Shown here piece after piece: positions 6,995-14,906 of a stretch of DNA of 64,000 bases. Within the stretch, counting starts at the first letter, position 1; each line of letters starts with the position of its first letter. The DNA comes from OFTM10 sp964344055 (GTDB lineage Bacteria; Actinomycetota; Acidimicrobiia; Acidimicrobiales; Aldehydirespiratoraceae). Below the pieces are notes generated by a model. The model did no database searches. It was not told where the DNA came from and was given only the letters and a program-made list of their open reading frames with translations. The translations under genes and the position numbers were made by a program. The stretch covers positions 4,788 through 68,787 of the forward strand of contig CAYFLT010000015.1 of NCBI GenBank assembly GCA_964344055.1. The letters are read 5' to 3'.

Positions 6995-8912
6995 GGTTGA
7001 CGCTCCTTCGGTTGACGCCCCACTCTGGACGCCGGATCCGGGTCGGATCGCCGGTTCCAACCTCCGCCGGTTCCAGGGTCACGTCGCGACCCGTCATGGG
7101 ATCGACGTGGGTACCTACGACCGGTTGCACGAATGGTCGGTGACCGACGCCGGCCAGTTCTGGAGTGAGGTCTGGGACTTCTGCGAGGTGATCGGCGACA
7201 AGGGCGCCCGCGTGCTCGAGCCGGCCGATGAGTTTCGTCACACCCGGTTCCTGCCCGACGCCCGTCTCAGCGTTGCGGAGAATCTTCTCGGGACCCCGAG
7301 CGACGAACTCGCGATCATCTTCCGAGGCGAAGACGGTGAGGCGGTCGACGTCACTCGGGCTGAACTCCACGACATGGTCGGGCGGATCCAGCAGATCCTG
7401 CAGAGCGCCGGAGTGGCGACCGGCGACCGCGTCGCAGCCTGGCTCCCGAATCGCCCGGAGGTCTACGCGGTGATGCTGGCCACCGCCGGTCTCGGTGCGG
7501 TCTTCTGCAGCACCTCTCCCGACTTCGGTGTCGATGGTGTGGTCGACCGGTTCGGCCAGATCGAGCCGAAGGTCCTCTTCGCTGCTCCGGACTATCCGTA
7601 CAACGGCAAGCGGCACGACTGTCGGGCCCGCTTGGTGGAGATCGAGGCGGGCCTGCCGTCGGTGGAGCGCACCATCATGGTCGAGCCGGGCTGGCTCGAT
7701 GAGGTGCCGTCGGCGCCGGTGCTCACCGAGCGCCTGCCGTTCGACCATCCCTGGTACGTGCTCTTTTCGTCCGGGACCACCGGCAAGCCCAAGTGCATAG
7801 TCCACCGGACCGGGGGTGTGTTTCTCAAGCACCTCGCCGAGCATCGGCTCCACTGCGACGAGCAGCCCGGCGACCGGGTGTTCTACTTCACCACCGCGGG
7901 CTGGATGATGTGGAACTGGCTTGCCTCCGGGCTGGCCAACCGTGGCGCGATCGTCCTCTACGACGGTGCGCCGACGTTCCCGGACGCCAACCGGCTGTTC
8001 GACCTCGCCGACGAGGTGGGGATCACCCTGTTCGGCACCTCGGCCAAGTTCATCGACGCATGCCAGAACGCCGGTATCCGGCCCGTCGACACCCACGATC
8101 TCTCGTCGATGAAAACGATCACCTCGACCGGCTCGACCTTGTCGCCGGAGGGGTTCGAGTGGGTCTACGACGCGGTGAAGGCCGATGTCCACCTCGCGTC
8201 GATCTCCGGTGGCACGGACCTCTGCGGCTGTCTCGTGGCGGGCGACCCGACCCGCCCGGTCTACGCCGGAGAGATCCAGGCCCCGGGGCTGGGGCACGCC
8301 ATCGATGTGGTCGACTCGGCCGGAGAGAGCGTCGAGGTAGGCCAGGAGGGTGAGCTCGTGTGCCGCAACCCGTTCCCGTCGATGCCTCTGCACTTCTGGG
8401 ACGACCCCGGCGATGCCCGCTACAAGGCCGCCTACTTCGACCGATTCGACGGCATGTGGCATCACGGTGACTTCATCCGCCGGTCCGCGACGGGTGGCTT
8501 CGTGATCTCCGGCCGGTCTGACGCCACCTTGAACCCGGGTGGGGTGCGCATCGGCACCGCGGAGATCTACCGCCGGGTCGACACCATGCCGGAGATCGAG
8601 GAGAGCGTGGTGATCGGTCAGCAGTGGGACAACGACACCCGGATCGTCCTGTTCGTCAAGATGGCGGCAGGCCACGACCTCGATGACGATCTGGCCACCC
8701 GCATCCGCACCCGGATCCGGGCCGAGGTGACCCCGCGGCACGTTCCTGCGGTGATCGCGGCGGTCACCGACATCCCCCGTACCCGCTCCGGGAAGATCAC
8801 CGAGCTGGCGGTCCGCGATGTCGTGGCGGGTCGCGAGATCCAGAACGTCGAAGCCCTGGCGAATCCGGAAGCACTGGACCAGTACCGCAACCGCCCAGAG
8901 CTCTCCGGCTAG
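6993..8912 (+). CDS. acetoacetyl-CoA synthetase (acetoacetate-CoA ligase)
   Basis: This 639-aa cytoplasmic ligase of the ANL superfamily activates acetoacetate to acetoacetyl-CoA using ATP. The N-terminus begins LWTPDPGRIAGSNLRRF, as is usual for this enzyme, followed by the family segment FWSEVWDFCEVIGDKG. The AMP-binding loop is LFSSGTTGKPKCIVHRTGG; FYFTTAGWMMWNWLASGL and the C-terminal lysine region TRSGKITELAVRDVV are present. Length fits the family (about 650 aa). With an acetoacetate decarboxylase-like gene 3 kb away it suggests use of ketone bodies or short acyl units, although the two are not in one operon. Confidence 0.9.
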   Translation: MVDAPSVDAPLWTPDPGRIAGSNLRRFQGHVATRHGIDVGTYDRLHEWSVTDAGQFWSEVWDFCEVIGDKGARVLEPADEFRHTRFLPDARLSVAENLLGTPSDELAIIFRGEDGEAVDVTRAELHDMVGRIQQILQSAGVATGDRVAAWLPNRPEVYAVMLATAGLGAVFCSTSPDFGVDGVVDRFGQIEPKVLFAAPDYPYNGKRHDCRARLVEIEAGLPSVERTIMVEPGWLDEVPSAPVLTERLPFDHPWYVLFSSGTTGKPKCIVHRTGGVFLKHLAEHRLHCDEQPGDRVFYFTTAGWMMWNWLASGLANRGAIVLYDGAPTFPDANRLFDLADEVGITLFGTSAKFIDACQNAGIRPVDTHDLSSMKTITSTGSTLSPEGFEWVYDAVKADVHLASISGGTDLCGCLVAGDPTRPVYAGEIQAPGLGHAIDVVDSAGESVEVGQEGELVCRNPFPSMPLHFWDDPGDARYKAAYFDRFDGMWHHGDFIRRSATGGFVISGRSDATLNPGGVRIGTAEIYRRVDTMPEIEESVVIGQQWDNDTRIVLFVKMAAGHDLDDDLATRIRTRIRAEVTPRHVPAVIAAVTDIPRTRSGKITELAVRDVVAGREIQNVEALANPEALDQYRNRPELSG

Positions 8913-8929
8913 ATACGACCGGCACTGCA

Positions 8930-8958
8930 TTGACGGCGATGGATTGATTTCGTATTCT
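8930..8958 (+). promoter_or_regulatory. sigma-70-type promoter TTGACG-N17-TATTCT
   Basis: TTGACG (8930-8935) and TATTCT (8953-8958) are separated by the ideal 17 nt. The expected start of transcription, near 8965, would leave a leader of about 34 nt carrying CGAGGT before the ATG at 8999. It is one of the few clear two-part promoters visible here. Confidence 0.6.
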
Positions 8959-8998
8959 TTCCATCAGTTTCATGCATTCACTCCGTACCGAGGTTCAG

Positions 8999-9349
8999 AT
9001 GGCCACCGTCGCTGATCACCGCTCAATCGCGGCCTCCCACCAGCGCCGTGCCGCCGAAGCCCGTGCGCTTGCGCTGGACGTCGATCGTCGCCGCGAATCC
9101 CTGACCCATCGGCTGCAGCCGGTGATCGCGCGGCACACCGACGCGGTCTGGTCGTCACGAGCTGCCACCGCAAGTCGCCTCCGCCTCTACTTCACGGCCA
9201 CCTCCCTGCTCGGCCGAGCCCGTGACGATCTCGCCCGCACCGCGCTCGACCTGCGGTCGACGGCCGAAGAACACGAGGCGTCGGCCACCACCCACCTCCG
9301 GTTCGCCACCGAAGCCGAGGCGTTGTCCCCTGCGGCGTCGCCGAACTGA
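8999..9349 (+). CDS. hypothetical helical protein, 116 aa
   Basis: I do not recognise the family. The product is rich in Ala, Arg and Glu, with long stretches expected to form alpha helix (SHQRRAAEARALALDVDRRR, LRSTAEEHEASATTHLRFAT). It has no signal peptide or membrane segment. ATG 8999 is preferred because GAGG lies 5-8 nt upstream and the preceding promoter leaves a normal leader; an in-frame ATG at 8972 would add nine residues. Two copies of the 12-mer CCGAACTGACGG flank its stop codon (9341 and 9359). Confidence 0.6.
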   Translation: MATVADHRSIAASHQRRAAEARALALDVDRRRESLTHRLQPVIARHTDAVWSSRAATASRLRLYFTATSLLGRARDDLARTALDLRSTAEEHEASATTHLRFATEAEALSPAASPN

Positions 9350-9565
9350 CGGCCCAGACCGAACTGACGGGGCGGTGCTCACGACGTTGAACGACGTCGC
9401 CGGCAGGCTGGAATACTCACCTGGCGGGCGACACCCTCAGGTGGGCGCCGAACAGCCGGCTGCTCGTGGTCCACGCCTCACTCGCTATTGGGTGTTGAAC
9501 ACGAGCGGCGATGTCGTCGCGGGACCGTATTCTCGGCCTGTCGAGCCATCACCGGACGGCACCAG

Positions 9566-9712
9566 ATGGGTTCGTTTGCGTATGAGGCGGTGGCGTGTAT
9601 CAAGGATGTCGGGGTGACGTCGGGTACGTCGGCGACGTTGCATTCGCCAGGTGACCTGGTGATGCGTGAGCAGATGGCGGCGTTCATCGCTCGGTTCTGG
9701 CGTGCTGCATGA
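9566..9712 (+). pseudogene. orphan SLH (S-layer homology) domain fragment
   Basis: About 48 residues read FAYEAVACIKDVGVTSGTSA and LVMREQMAAFIARFWRAA, which is the C-terminal half of an S-layer homology repeat (pattern GITSGTS...REQMAAFLARLWRA). No signal peptide or other domain lies upstream in the frame; the preceding 200 bp show no coding character. It looks like the leftover end of a larger secreted protein. A TAGGGT promoter for the next gene begins 3 bp after its stop. Confidence 0.55.
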
Positions 9713-9714
9713 CC

Positions 9715-9720
9715 TAGGGT
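9715..9720 (+). promoter_or_regulatory. -10 hexamer TAGGGT, leaderless-type
   Basis: TAGGGT stands 7 nt before the ATG of the glutathione peroxidase gene at 9728, and no Shine-Dalgarno is present. Confidence 0.55.
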
Positions 9721-9727
9721 CTCCGCC

Positions 9728-10204
9728 ATGTCCCGCTTTCATGAATTCGAGATGGAGTCGCTCGACGGCGGCCAGGTGGCGTTCTCCGACTTCGCCGATT
9801 CGGCCTGCTTGGTGGTGAACGTCGCCAGCGCTTGAGGCCTCACGCCTCAGTACGCAGGTCTGCGTACGCTCCATCATGCGGACAACGGCGTCGCCGTCCT
9901 CGGCTTTCCGTGCAACCAGTTCGGTGAGCAGGAGCCGGGCACCCACGAGGAGATTCGGGCGTTCGTCAACGACAACTACGACATCGACTTCCCGATGTTC
10001 GCCAAGATCGAGGTCAACGGCGACGGTGCCGCCCCGCTCTACCAGTGGCTCAAGGGTGAGCAGCCCGGGGAGGGCGAGACGTCCGACATCGCCTGGAACT
10101 TCGAGAAGTTCCTCGTGAACTCGGCCGGTGAGGTGGTGGCCCGCTTCTCACCGGTGGTCAGCCCCGAAGACGTCGCGGACCAGCTCGGTGATCTCCTGGG
10201 CTGA
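9728..10204 (+). CDS. glutathione peroxidase-like selenoprotein (in-frame UGA = Sec36)
   Basis: The frame from ATG 9728 meets a single TGA at codon 36 (9833-9835) and then continues open to the TGA at 10202-10204, giving 158 residues, the normal length for the family. The UGA falls exactly at the catalytic position: NVASA-UGA-GLTPQYAGL, where other members have Cys or selenocysteine. Downstream motifs LGFPCNQFGEQEPGT (with the catalytic Gln) and WNFEKFLVN (catalytic Trp/Asn) are intact. A SECIS-type hairpin follows the UGA. The enzyme reduces hydrogen peroxide or lipid peroxides with a thiol; in bacteria the donor is often thioredoxin. No selA, selB, selC or selD is in the window. A read-through error is unlikely given the hairpin. 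Confidence 0.88.
9836..9873 (+). promoter_or_regulatory. bacterial SECIS element in the GPx coding sequence
   Basis: GTACGCA (9850-9856), loop GGTC, TGCGTAC (9861-9867) form a perfect 7-bp stem 14 nt after the UGA. The apical GCAGGUCUGC is identical to the tip of the E. coli fdhF SECIS, and the loop is 21 nt from the UGA, within the range SelB accepts. Confidence 0.85.
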
Positions 10205-10249
10205 TCACGAGAACGGGATCAGGAGAACGGGGAGCTGAGCAGCCTCGGC

Positions 10250-11221
10250 TCACTCGTGGGTGAGTCCAGTCTCGAACACCTCATTGATCAGCTCCTCGCC
10301 GCGCCCGTAGCGGCCGAGGTTCTCGACGAACAGGTCGTCGAGGCGCTCCTGGGCTCGGGGCCCATCGCCGGACTGGTGGGGAGTGATGATCAGGTTCGGC
10401 ACATCCCAGAGGGGTGACTCGGCCGGGAGGGGCTCGGTGCGGGTCACGTCGGTCGTACAGCCGCGGATGAGGCCGTGCTCGAGCGCATGGGTGAGGGCGT
10501 CCTCGTCGACGATCTCGCCGCGGGCGACGTTGATGACCACGGTGTGCTCGCCCATGGCGGCGAACTCCTCCGCGCCGATCAGATCGCGGGTGACGTCGGT
10601 GAGCGGCACCGCGAGGACGACGTAGTCCGAACGCTGGAGCAGCTCGTGGAGCCGGTCGGGTGGGAGGAGCTCGTCGACGTCCGGCTCGTCACCTGGGGTT
10701 CGACGGGTGGCGATCACCTGCATCCCGATCGCCTTCGCGATCCGGGCGCAGGCCTTGCCGATTCCGCCGTAGCCGACGATGCCCATGGTGGCGCTGGTGA
10801 GGTCCTCCGACGGAATCCGGCTCCATTCGTGGTGCTGGCTGCGGAGCATCTGGCCGCCGAGACCCTGCGACCAGGCAAGCATCCACGCCGTCACGTACTG
10901 GGCGATGGGTTCCGCCCACATTCCGGAGCCGTTGGTGAGCCGGGTTCCGTTGGCGAGCACCTCGTTCCAGAGCTTGCCGTCGACTCCCGCCGACGGACCC
11001 TGCAGCCATCCCAGTCCGGGCTGTCGGGCCGCCTTCACCACCACCCGGAGTCGATCGCGATCCTCGAACAGGCCCGGGCCCCAGTAGACGATGTCGGCGT
11101 CGGCGGGGTCACCCGTGCACGACGCGTCTTCCTCGATCAGGACCCATTCGGCATCCGGGGCGAGTGAGCGGAGTTCTGCTTCTCGGTCGTCGAACGATTC
11201 GCGGCCCAGGAGGATCTTCAT
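10250..11221 (-). CDS. D-2-hydroxyacid dehydrogenase (NAD-dependent)
   Basis: This 323-aa cytoplasmic dehydrogenase interconverts 2-keto acids and D-2-hydroxy acids. The NAD-binding motif is IVGYGGIGKACARIAKAIGM. The catalytic Arg is in VINVARGEIVDEDAL, the Glu follows in the next segment, and the catalytic His is in LIITPHQSGD. The N-terminal catalytic half is divergent from glycerate or phosphoglycerate dehydrogenases, so the substrate is open. ATG 11221 is supported by the leaderless-type TAGGTT 7 nt upstream. It is divergent from the NTF2-like gene. Confidence 0.85.
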   Translation of the reverse strand: MKILLGRESFDDREAELRSLAPDAEWVLIEEDASCTGDPADADIVYWGPGLFEDRDRLRVVVKAARQPGLGWLQGPSAGVDGKLWNEVLANGTRLTNGSGMWAEPIAQYVTAWMLAWSQGLGGQMLRSQHHEWSRIPSEDLTSATMGIVGYGGIGKACARIAKAIGMQVIATRRTPGDEPDVDELLPPDRLHELLQRSDYVVLAVPLTDVTRDLIGAEEFAAMGEHTVVINVARGEIVDEDALTHALEHGLIRGCTTDVTRTEPLPAESPLWDVPNLIITPHQSGDGPRAQERLDDLFVENLGRYGRGEELINEVFETGLTHE

Positions 11222-11228
11222 GGCCGCG

Positions 11229-11234
11229 AACCTA
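11229..11234 (-). promoter_or_regulatory. -10 hexamer TAGGTT, leaderless-type
   Basis: On the minus strand TAGGTT lies 7 nt before the ATG of the D-2-hydroxyacid dehydrogenase. Confidence 0.5.
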
Positions 11235-11278
11235 GACCGAGATCGACGCCGACCGGTCGGTGGCGCACAATGTCGACC

Positions 11279-11788
11279 ATGAGCGGCCAACCGTCTTCCA
11301 GTACTGAACCCCTCACCCCTGAGCTCTTGGTCGAGATCGAGCTGATCAAACGAGCGAAGTACAAGTACCTGCGCCTCCTCGATCAGCACCGGTTCGACGA
11401 GTTGGTAGAGGTGCTGACCCCGGACTGCAGAGCCCGCTACAGCGACGGCACCTACTCCTTCGACGACCGGGACGGGATCATCGCCTTCCTGAAGGAGAAC
11501 ATGTCCTCGCCGAAATTCCTCTCCAGTCACGGCTGCCATCACCCCGAGATCGACATCACCGGGCCCGACACCGCAACCGGCATCTGGAAGCTCGAGGACC
11601 AGGTGATCGTCGGTGACTTCGACATCAGTCTCCGAGGCGCGGCCTTCTACGAGGACGAGTACGTCAAGACGGCGGACGGCTGGCGCATCTCCTCGACCGG
11701 TTACACCCGCACGTTCGAAGAGATGCACCCGCGGGCGTCCATCGAGGGCCTGAACCTCACCGCCAACGGATTCGAGGGCGGCGAGTAG
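11279..11788 (+). CDS. SnoaL/NTF2-like protein (nuclear transport factor 2 fold)
   Basis: This 169-aa protein has the cone-shaped NTF2-like pattern: an N-terminal helix pair (IELIKRAKYKYLRLLDQHRF), LTPDCRARYSDGTYSFDDRD, and a beta-sheet ending DGWRISSTGYTRTFE. Members include SnoaL-type cyclases, dehydratases and many small-molecule binding proteins, so the activity cannot be named. ATG 11279 is chosen over ATG 11270 because the hexamer CACAAT ends 7 nt before it. It converges on the acetoacetate decarboxylase-like gene. Confidence 0.7.
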   Translation: MSGQPSSSTEPLTPELLVEIELIKRAKYKYLRLLDQHRFDELVEVLTPDCRARYSDGTYSFDDRDGIIAFLKENMSSPKFLSSHGCHHPEIDITGPDTATGIWKLEDQVIVGDFDISLRGAAFYEDEYVKTADGWRISSTGYTRTFEEMHPRASIEGLNLTANGFEGGE

Positions 11789-11797
11789 AGCCGGCGA

Positions 11798-12562
11798 TCA
11801 GTCCCGGCGGGGCCCGCCGTTGGTACCGGGCCAGCGGCTGCCGCCGATCACGTCCGCGTGGGCCCAGAAGGCCTCGGGGTCGAGGGGCCCGGCGTTCGTG
11901 ATCGCTCGGGCCTTCATGCGGTGGCTGACCAGCTGGGCGGACACCTCCCCGTCTACCGGGAGGTACCGGGCCACCGGATCCCAAGGAGACTCGATGAGGC
12001 GAAGGGATCCGTCGAGGTCCTCGACGTGCACCTGCTCCATGGTGGTCGCAACGTCGACCACAACCGGGGCGAAGTCGTAACCCTGCCCACCGCCGATCTC
12101 GCGTGAGTACTTGGTCCACCACTCGTGTTCGGTCTGATCGCCGGGAACCACAGCACCTTCGCCGGCGACGGTGCCCTGGTACTCGACGAACGTGTAGCCC
12201 TGGTGGGTGGCCCTCGCCCCCACCGAGTCGCCGATCCGGTAGTACTCGATGTCGCACAGGAATTTCGGCTGGCCGTTGCGTTCGCCGCTGATGAACACCG
12301 CCTGCTCCTGGTCGATGCCCATTCCCAGGTTGTAGACGCCTTCGACGCCCTGCCAGCTCGCCGGCACCTTGATCGACACGCCGTACTCGGGTTCGCCGTG
12401 GATCGGTACGCAGTAGATGCCGATCTGGACCGTCGAGTCGTCGGTCGGCTGGATCCCCGCGGGGAGCAGGGGGCCGATGTTGGCGGGGTCGGTGGGGTAC
12501 TTGATGACGAGCTTGGGCCAGCCGGCCACCTCGCCGGGTCGGGCCATCGGAGTTTCGGACAT
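11798..12562 (-). CDS. acetoacetate decarboxylase family protein
   Basis: This 254-aa protein resembles the acetoacetate decarboxylase superfamily. GPLLPAGIQPTDDSTVQIGI is the N-terminal strand region, GVEGVYNLGMGIDQEQAVFI and NGQPKFLCDIEYYRIGDSVG follow; the Lys of QPK is a candidate for the Schiff-base lysine. Many relatives are not true decarboxylases, so the reaction is tentative. It starts 46 bp from the divergent amidohydrolase gene, suggesting joint control. ATG 12562 was chosen over upstream starts because the conserved part begins about 12 residues later. Confidence 0.68.
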   Translation of the reverse strand: MSETPMARPGEVAGWPKLVIKYPTDPANIGPLLPAGIQPTDDSTVQIGIYCVPIHGEPEYGVSIKVPASWQGVEGVYNLGMGIDQEQAVFISGERNGQPKFLCDIEYYRIGDSVGARATHQGYTFVEYQGTVAGEGAVVPGDQTEHEWWTKYSREIGGGQGYDFAPVVVDVATTMEQVHVEDLDGSLRLIESPWDPVARYLPVDGEVSAQLVSHRMKARAITNAGPLDPEAFWAHADVIGGSRWPGTNGGPRRD

Positions 12563-12608
12563 CTCCCGAGTTTTGCACCCGAGCGGACCGGTCTGTGAAT
12601 CTGATCCC

Positions 12609-13890
12609 ATGCCGAACCCCTTGGAAGGCGTCGACACCTCCAGCGCGCCGTACATCATCGTTTCGTCCGACACCCACGCCGGGCTGTACGTGGAGGACTA
12701 TCGCGAGTATCTCGATTCCTCGCTTCATCCCGAGTTCGACGAGTGGCTCGCCACCCGACATCAGCACCGGGCGATGGTCGAGGAGATGAACGGGGAGTAC
12801 GTCGAGCAGTGGGAAGGGGAGAACGAGTACGGGCTGAAGGGGGCCTACGACCCGGAGATCCGCGACAAGACGCTCGATGCGGACGGTGTGGCCGGCGAGA
12901 TCATCTTCGCCGATGGCGATGCGGTCACCGGTATGGAGGCGCCGCCGTTCGGCGCCGGTCTCCAGGCCGGGATGATCACCGACCCGCGGCTGGCGTGGGG
13001 CGGGGCCCGGGCCCACAACCGTTGGCTGGTCGAGTTCTGCGCAACCAACCCACCCCGCCGTGCGGGCGTGGCGCTCGTGCCGATCACCCACGGTGTCGAC
13101 GAAGCGGTGAAGGAGATCGAGTCGCTGGCCGGCAAGCCGGGGATCAAGGGGATCATGATCCCCACCATGTGGCACGACAATCCGTCGTACGGCCACGAGA
13201 GCTACGACCCGGTGTGGGCGGCGTGCGCCGAAGCCGGCCTGGTGGTGCACACCCATTCGGGTGAGGCCGACACCCCGGCCTACAACGAGAACATGGCCCA
13301 GTACATCCTCGAGGTGGCGTTCTGGACCCACCGGCCGCTGTGGCAGCTGCTGCTGTCGGGCAAGTTCGACAAGTACCCGAACCTCAAATACGTGCCGGTC
13401 GAGTGCGGCTCGTGGTGGGTCGGTGAGCTGCTGTTCAAGACCGATTCGGCGTTCGGGGGCCAGAACTGGAAGGTCAAGAAGCTGGCATCTCGCACCAAGG
13501 GCCTCATCCAGCGGCTGCCATCGGAGTACTTCGGCACCAATGTCTTCATCGGTGCGTCGACGATGAGCAAGTACGAGCTCCGCATGCGCTACCGCAATGG
13601 TGTCGACTGCCTGATGTGGGGCACCGACTATCCCCANNNNNNNNNNNNNNNNNNNNNNNNNNNNNGAGACCGACTTCCAGAAGATCCCGGTCGAGGAGAC
13701 CCGCCTTCTCCTCGGTCTCAATGCGGTGCGCTGCTACGACCTCGATGTCGACGGCCTCACCAAGATCGCAGCCGAGATCGGTCCGACGCCCGAACAGCTC
13801 AACCAGAACACCGGATTGCGGACCGAGGAGAACGCCATCCGCGACGCCCGCTTCTGGTTCGAGGACTACAGCATCCCCTGGCCCGACTGA
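12609..13890 (+). CDS. amidohydrolase-2 (ACMSD-like) family metal hydrolase, with assembly gap
   Basis: This protein of about 426 aa belongs to the amidohydrolase-related TIM-barrel group. VSSDTHAG carries the first metal ligands (DTH), WAACAEAGLVVHTHSGEADT the barrel His residues, and MWGTDYP the catalytic Asp. It may act as a hydrolase or decarboxylase on a carboxylic acid substrate. A run of 29 N (13637-13665) directly after the GTDYP motif changes the apparent frame; after it ETDFQKIPVEETRLLLGLNA continues to TGA 13890, as in relatives. The gap is therefore not exactly 29 bases long. Confidence 0.82.
13637..13665. other. assembly gap (29 N) inside the amidohydrolase gene
   Basis: The frame before the gap (12609 series) and after it (13666 series) differ, so the true missing length should be 28 plus a multiple of 3, or less. 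Confidence 0.95.
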
Positions 13891-13899
13891 TCCGGCCCG

Positions 13900-14799
13900 G
13901 TGCAGATCCGAAGCGCCAGGGCGGGTGACCTCCCGCGGCTGGCGGCCTTGGCGGAGCACCTCCAAGCGCGGCCGGATCGCTACCTGCCGTACCTCTCGAG
14001 GGAGGCCGCGGCGATCACCGCCGAGCTCGAGGAGCTGGACGAGTGGACGGCGGTGTCGGCGGCCTGCTCAGAGGCGCCGGACGGCCCTGTCACGGGCTGG
14101 TTGGTTGGTGAGCTCGACCCGGAGATCGGGCGGGTCTGGTGGCTCGGGCCATTCGTCGCCGATGCGTCGGAGGGTGGCGCGGACTGGGCGCCGGCGGCGA
14201 CCGCGCTCTATGCGCACGCTCACGCCCTGCTTCCCGAGGAGATCACCGAAGAGGAGTTCGCCATCACTCCCGAGTTCGTCGAACTCGAGCACTGGGCGCT
14301 CGATCGCGGATTCAACGTCGATCCCGGCTCGGTGGCGCTGGCGACCATCGGTCCGGTGGATGCCCGCGAGATCGTGACCCGAGAAGTCGTCGGGACTGAC
14401 CTCGAATCGGTCGGAGCACTGCACGATCGACTCTTTCCCGGTTCGCACTACACGGGTCGCCAGATCGTGGAAGGGGTGGACGGAGCCGGCCATGCCCCGG
14501 GACACCGACGCCTCGCGGCGCTGATCGACGACGTCGTGGTCGGCTACGTGGCCGCCGAACGCCAGGCCGACGGCAGCGGCTACATCGACTTCCTGGGCGT
14601 GGACGACGCCCACCGCCGGCGAGGCCTCGGGGCGAGCCTCATCGCCGCCGCGGCCGGCCAGCTCCGGGCCGCCGGATGTCAGCGACTACATCTCACGGTC
14701 CGGGAAGCGAACCATGGCGCCCGCGCGCTCTACCGGAGTCTCGGCTTCGAGGAGGAAGTCGTCCTCCGGCCTCTGAGAAGAGGGTTCACACTCGCCTAG
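13900..14799 (+). CDS. GNAT family N-acetyltransferase, probably tandem-domain
   Basis: This 299-aa protein starts at GTG 13900, 9 bp after the amidohydrolase stop, so the two may be co-transcribed. The C-terminal GNAT domain (about residues 165-299) has the acetyl-CoA motif FLGVDDAHRRRGLGASLIAA and the end motif HGARALYRSLGFEEE. The N-terminal half begins MQIRSARAGDLPRLAALAEH, also GNAT-like but degenerate. Such tandem layouts occur in mycothiol synthase relatives, but nothing here proves that role. The acceptor substrate is unknown. Confidence 0.75.
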   Translation: MQIRSARAGDLPRLAALAEHLQARPDRYLPYLSREAAAITAELEELDEWTAVSAACSEAPDGPVTGWLVGELDPEIGRVWWLGPFVADASEGGADWAPAATALYAHAHALLPEEITEEEFAITPEFVELEHWALDRGFNVDPGSVALATIGPVDAREIVTREVVGTDLESVGALHDRLFPGSHYTGRQIVEGVDGAGHAPGHRRLAALIDDVVVGYVAAERQADGSGYIDFLGVDDAHRRRGLGASLIAAAAGQLRAAGCQRLHLTVREANHGARALYRSLGFEEEVVLRPLRRGFTLA

Positions 14800-14906
14800 T
14801 CAGACACGCGCGCCCCGGGCCGGCTCGATGAGGTCCCACTGATTGCCGTAGCGGTCGACGAAGACGTTGACGGTCCCGTATGGCTCGTGCCGGGTCTCCC
14901 GGATGC
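14800..14906 (-). pseudogene. C-terminal remnant of a VOC/glyoxalase-fold gene
   Basis: The bases directly after the aldolase stop read, on the same strand but another frame, RETRHEPYGTVNVFVDRYGN then QWDLIEPARG and a stop. PYGT..VFVDRYGNQWDL is the typical last strand pair of a VOC (glyoxalase/bleomycin-resistance) domain. There is no start codon and the rest of the domain is missing, so this is the cut-off 3' end of a lost gene into which the aldolase region was joined. Confidence 0.55.

Noticed and set aside
6303..8930. 875-residue open frame antisense to acetoacetyl-CoA synthetase and the start of the acyltransferase
   Set aside because: Long antisense frames are common in GC-rich coding DNA. 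The sense strand encodes recognisable enzymes across the whole interval, and this translation shows no domain motifs.
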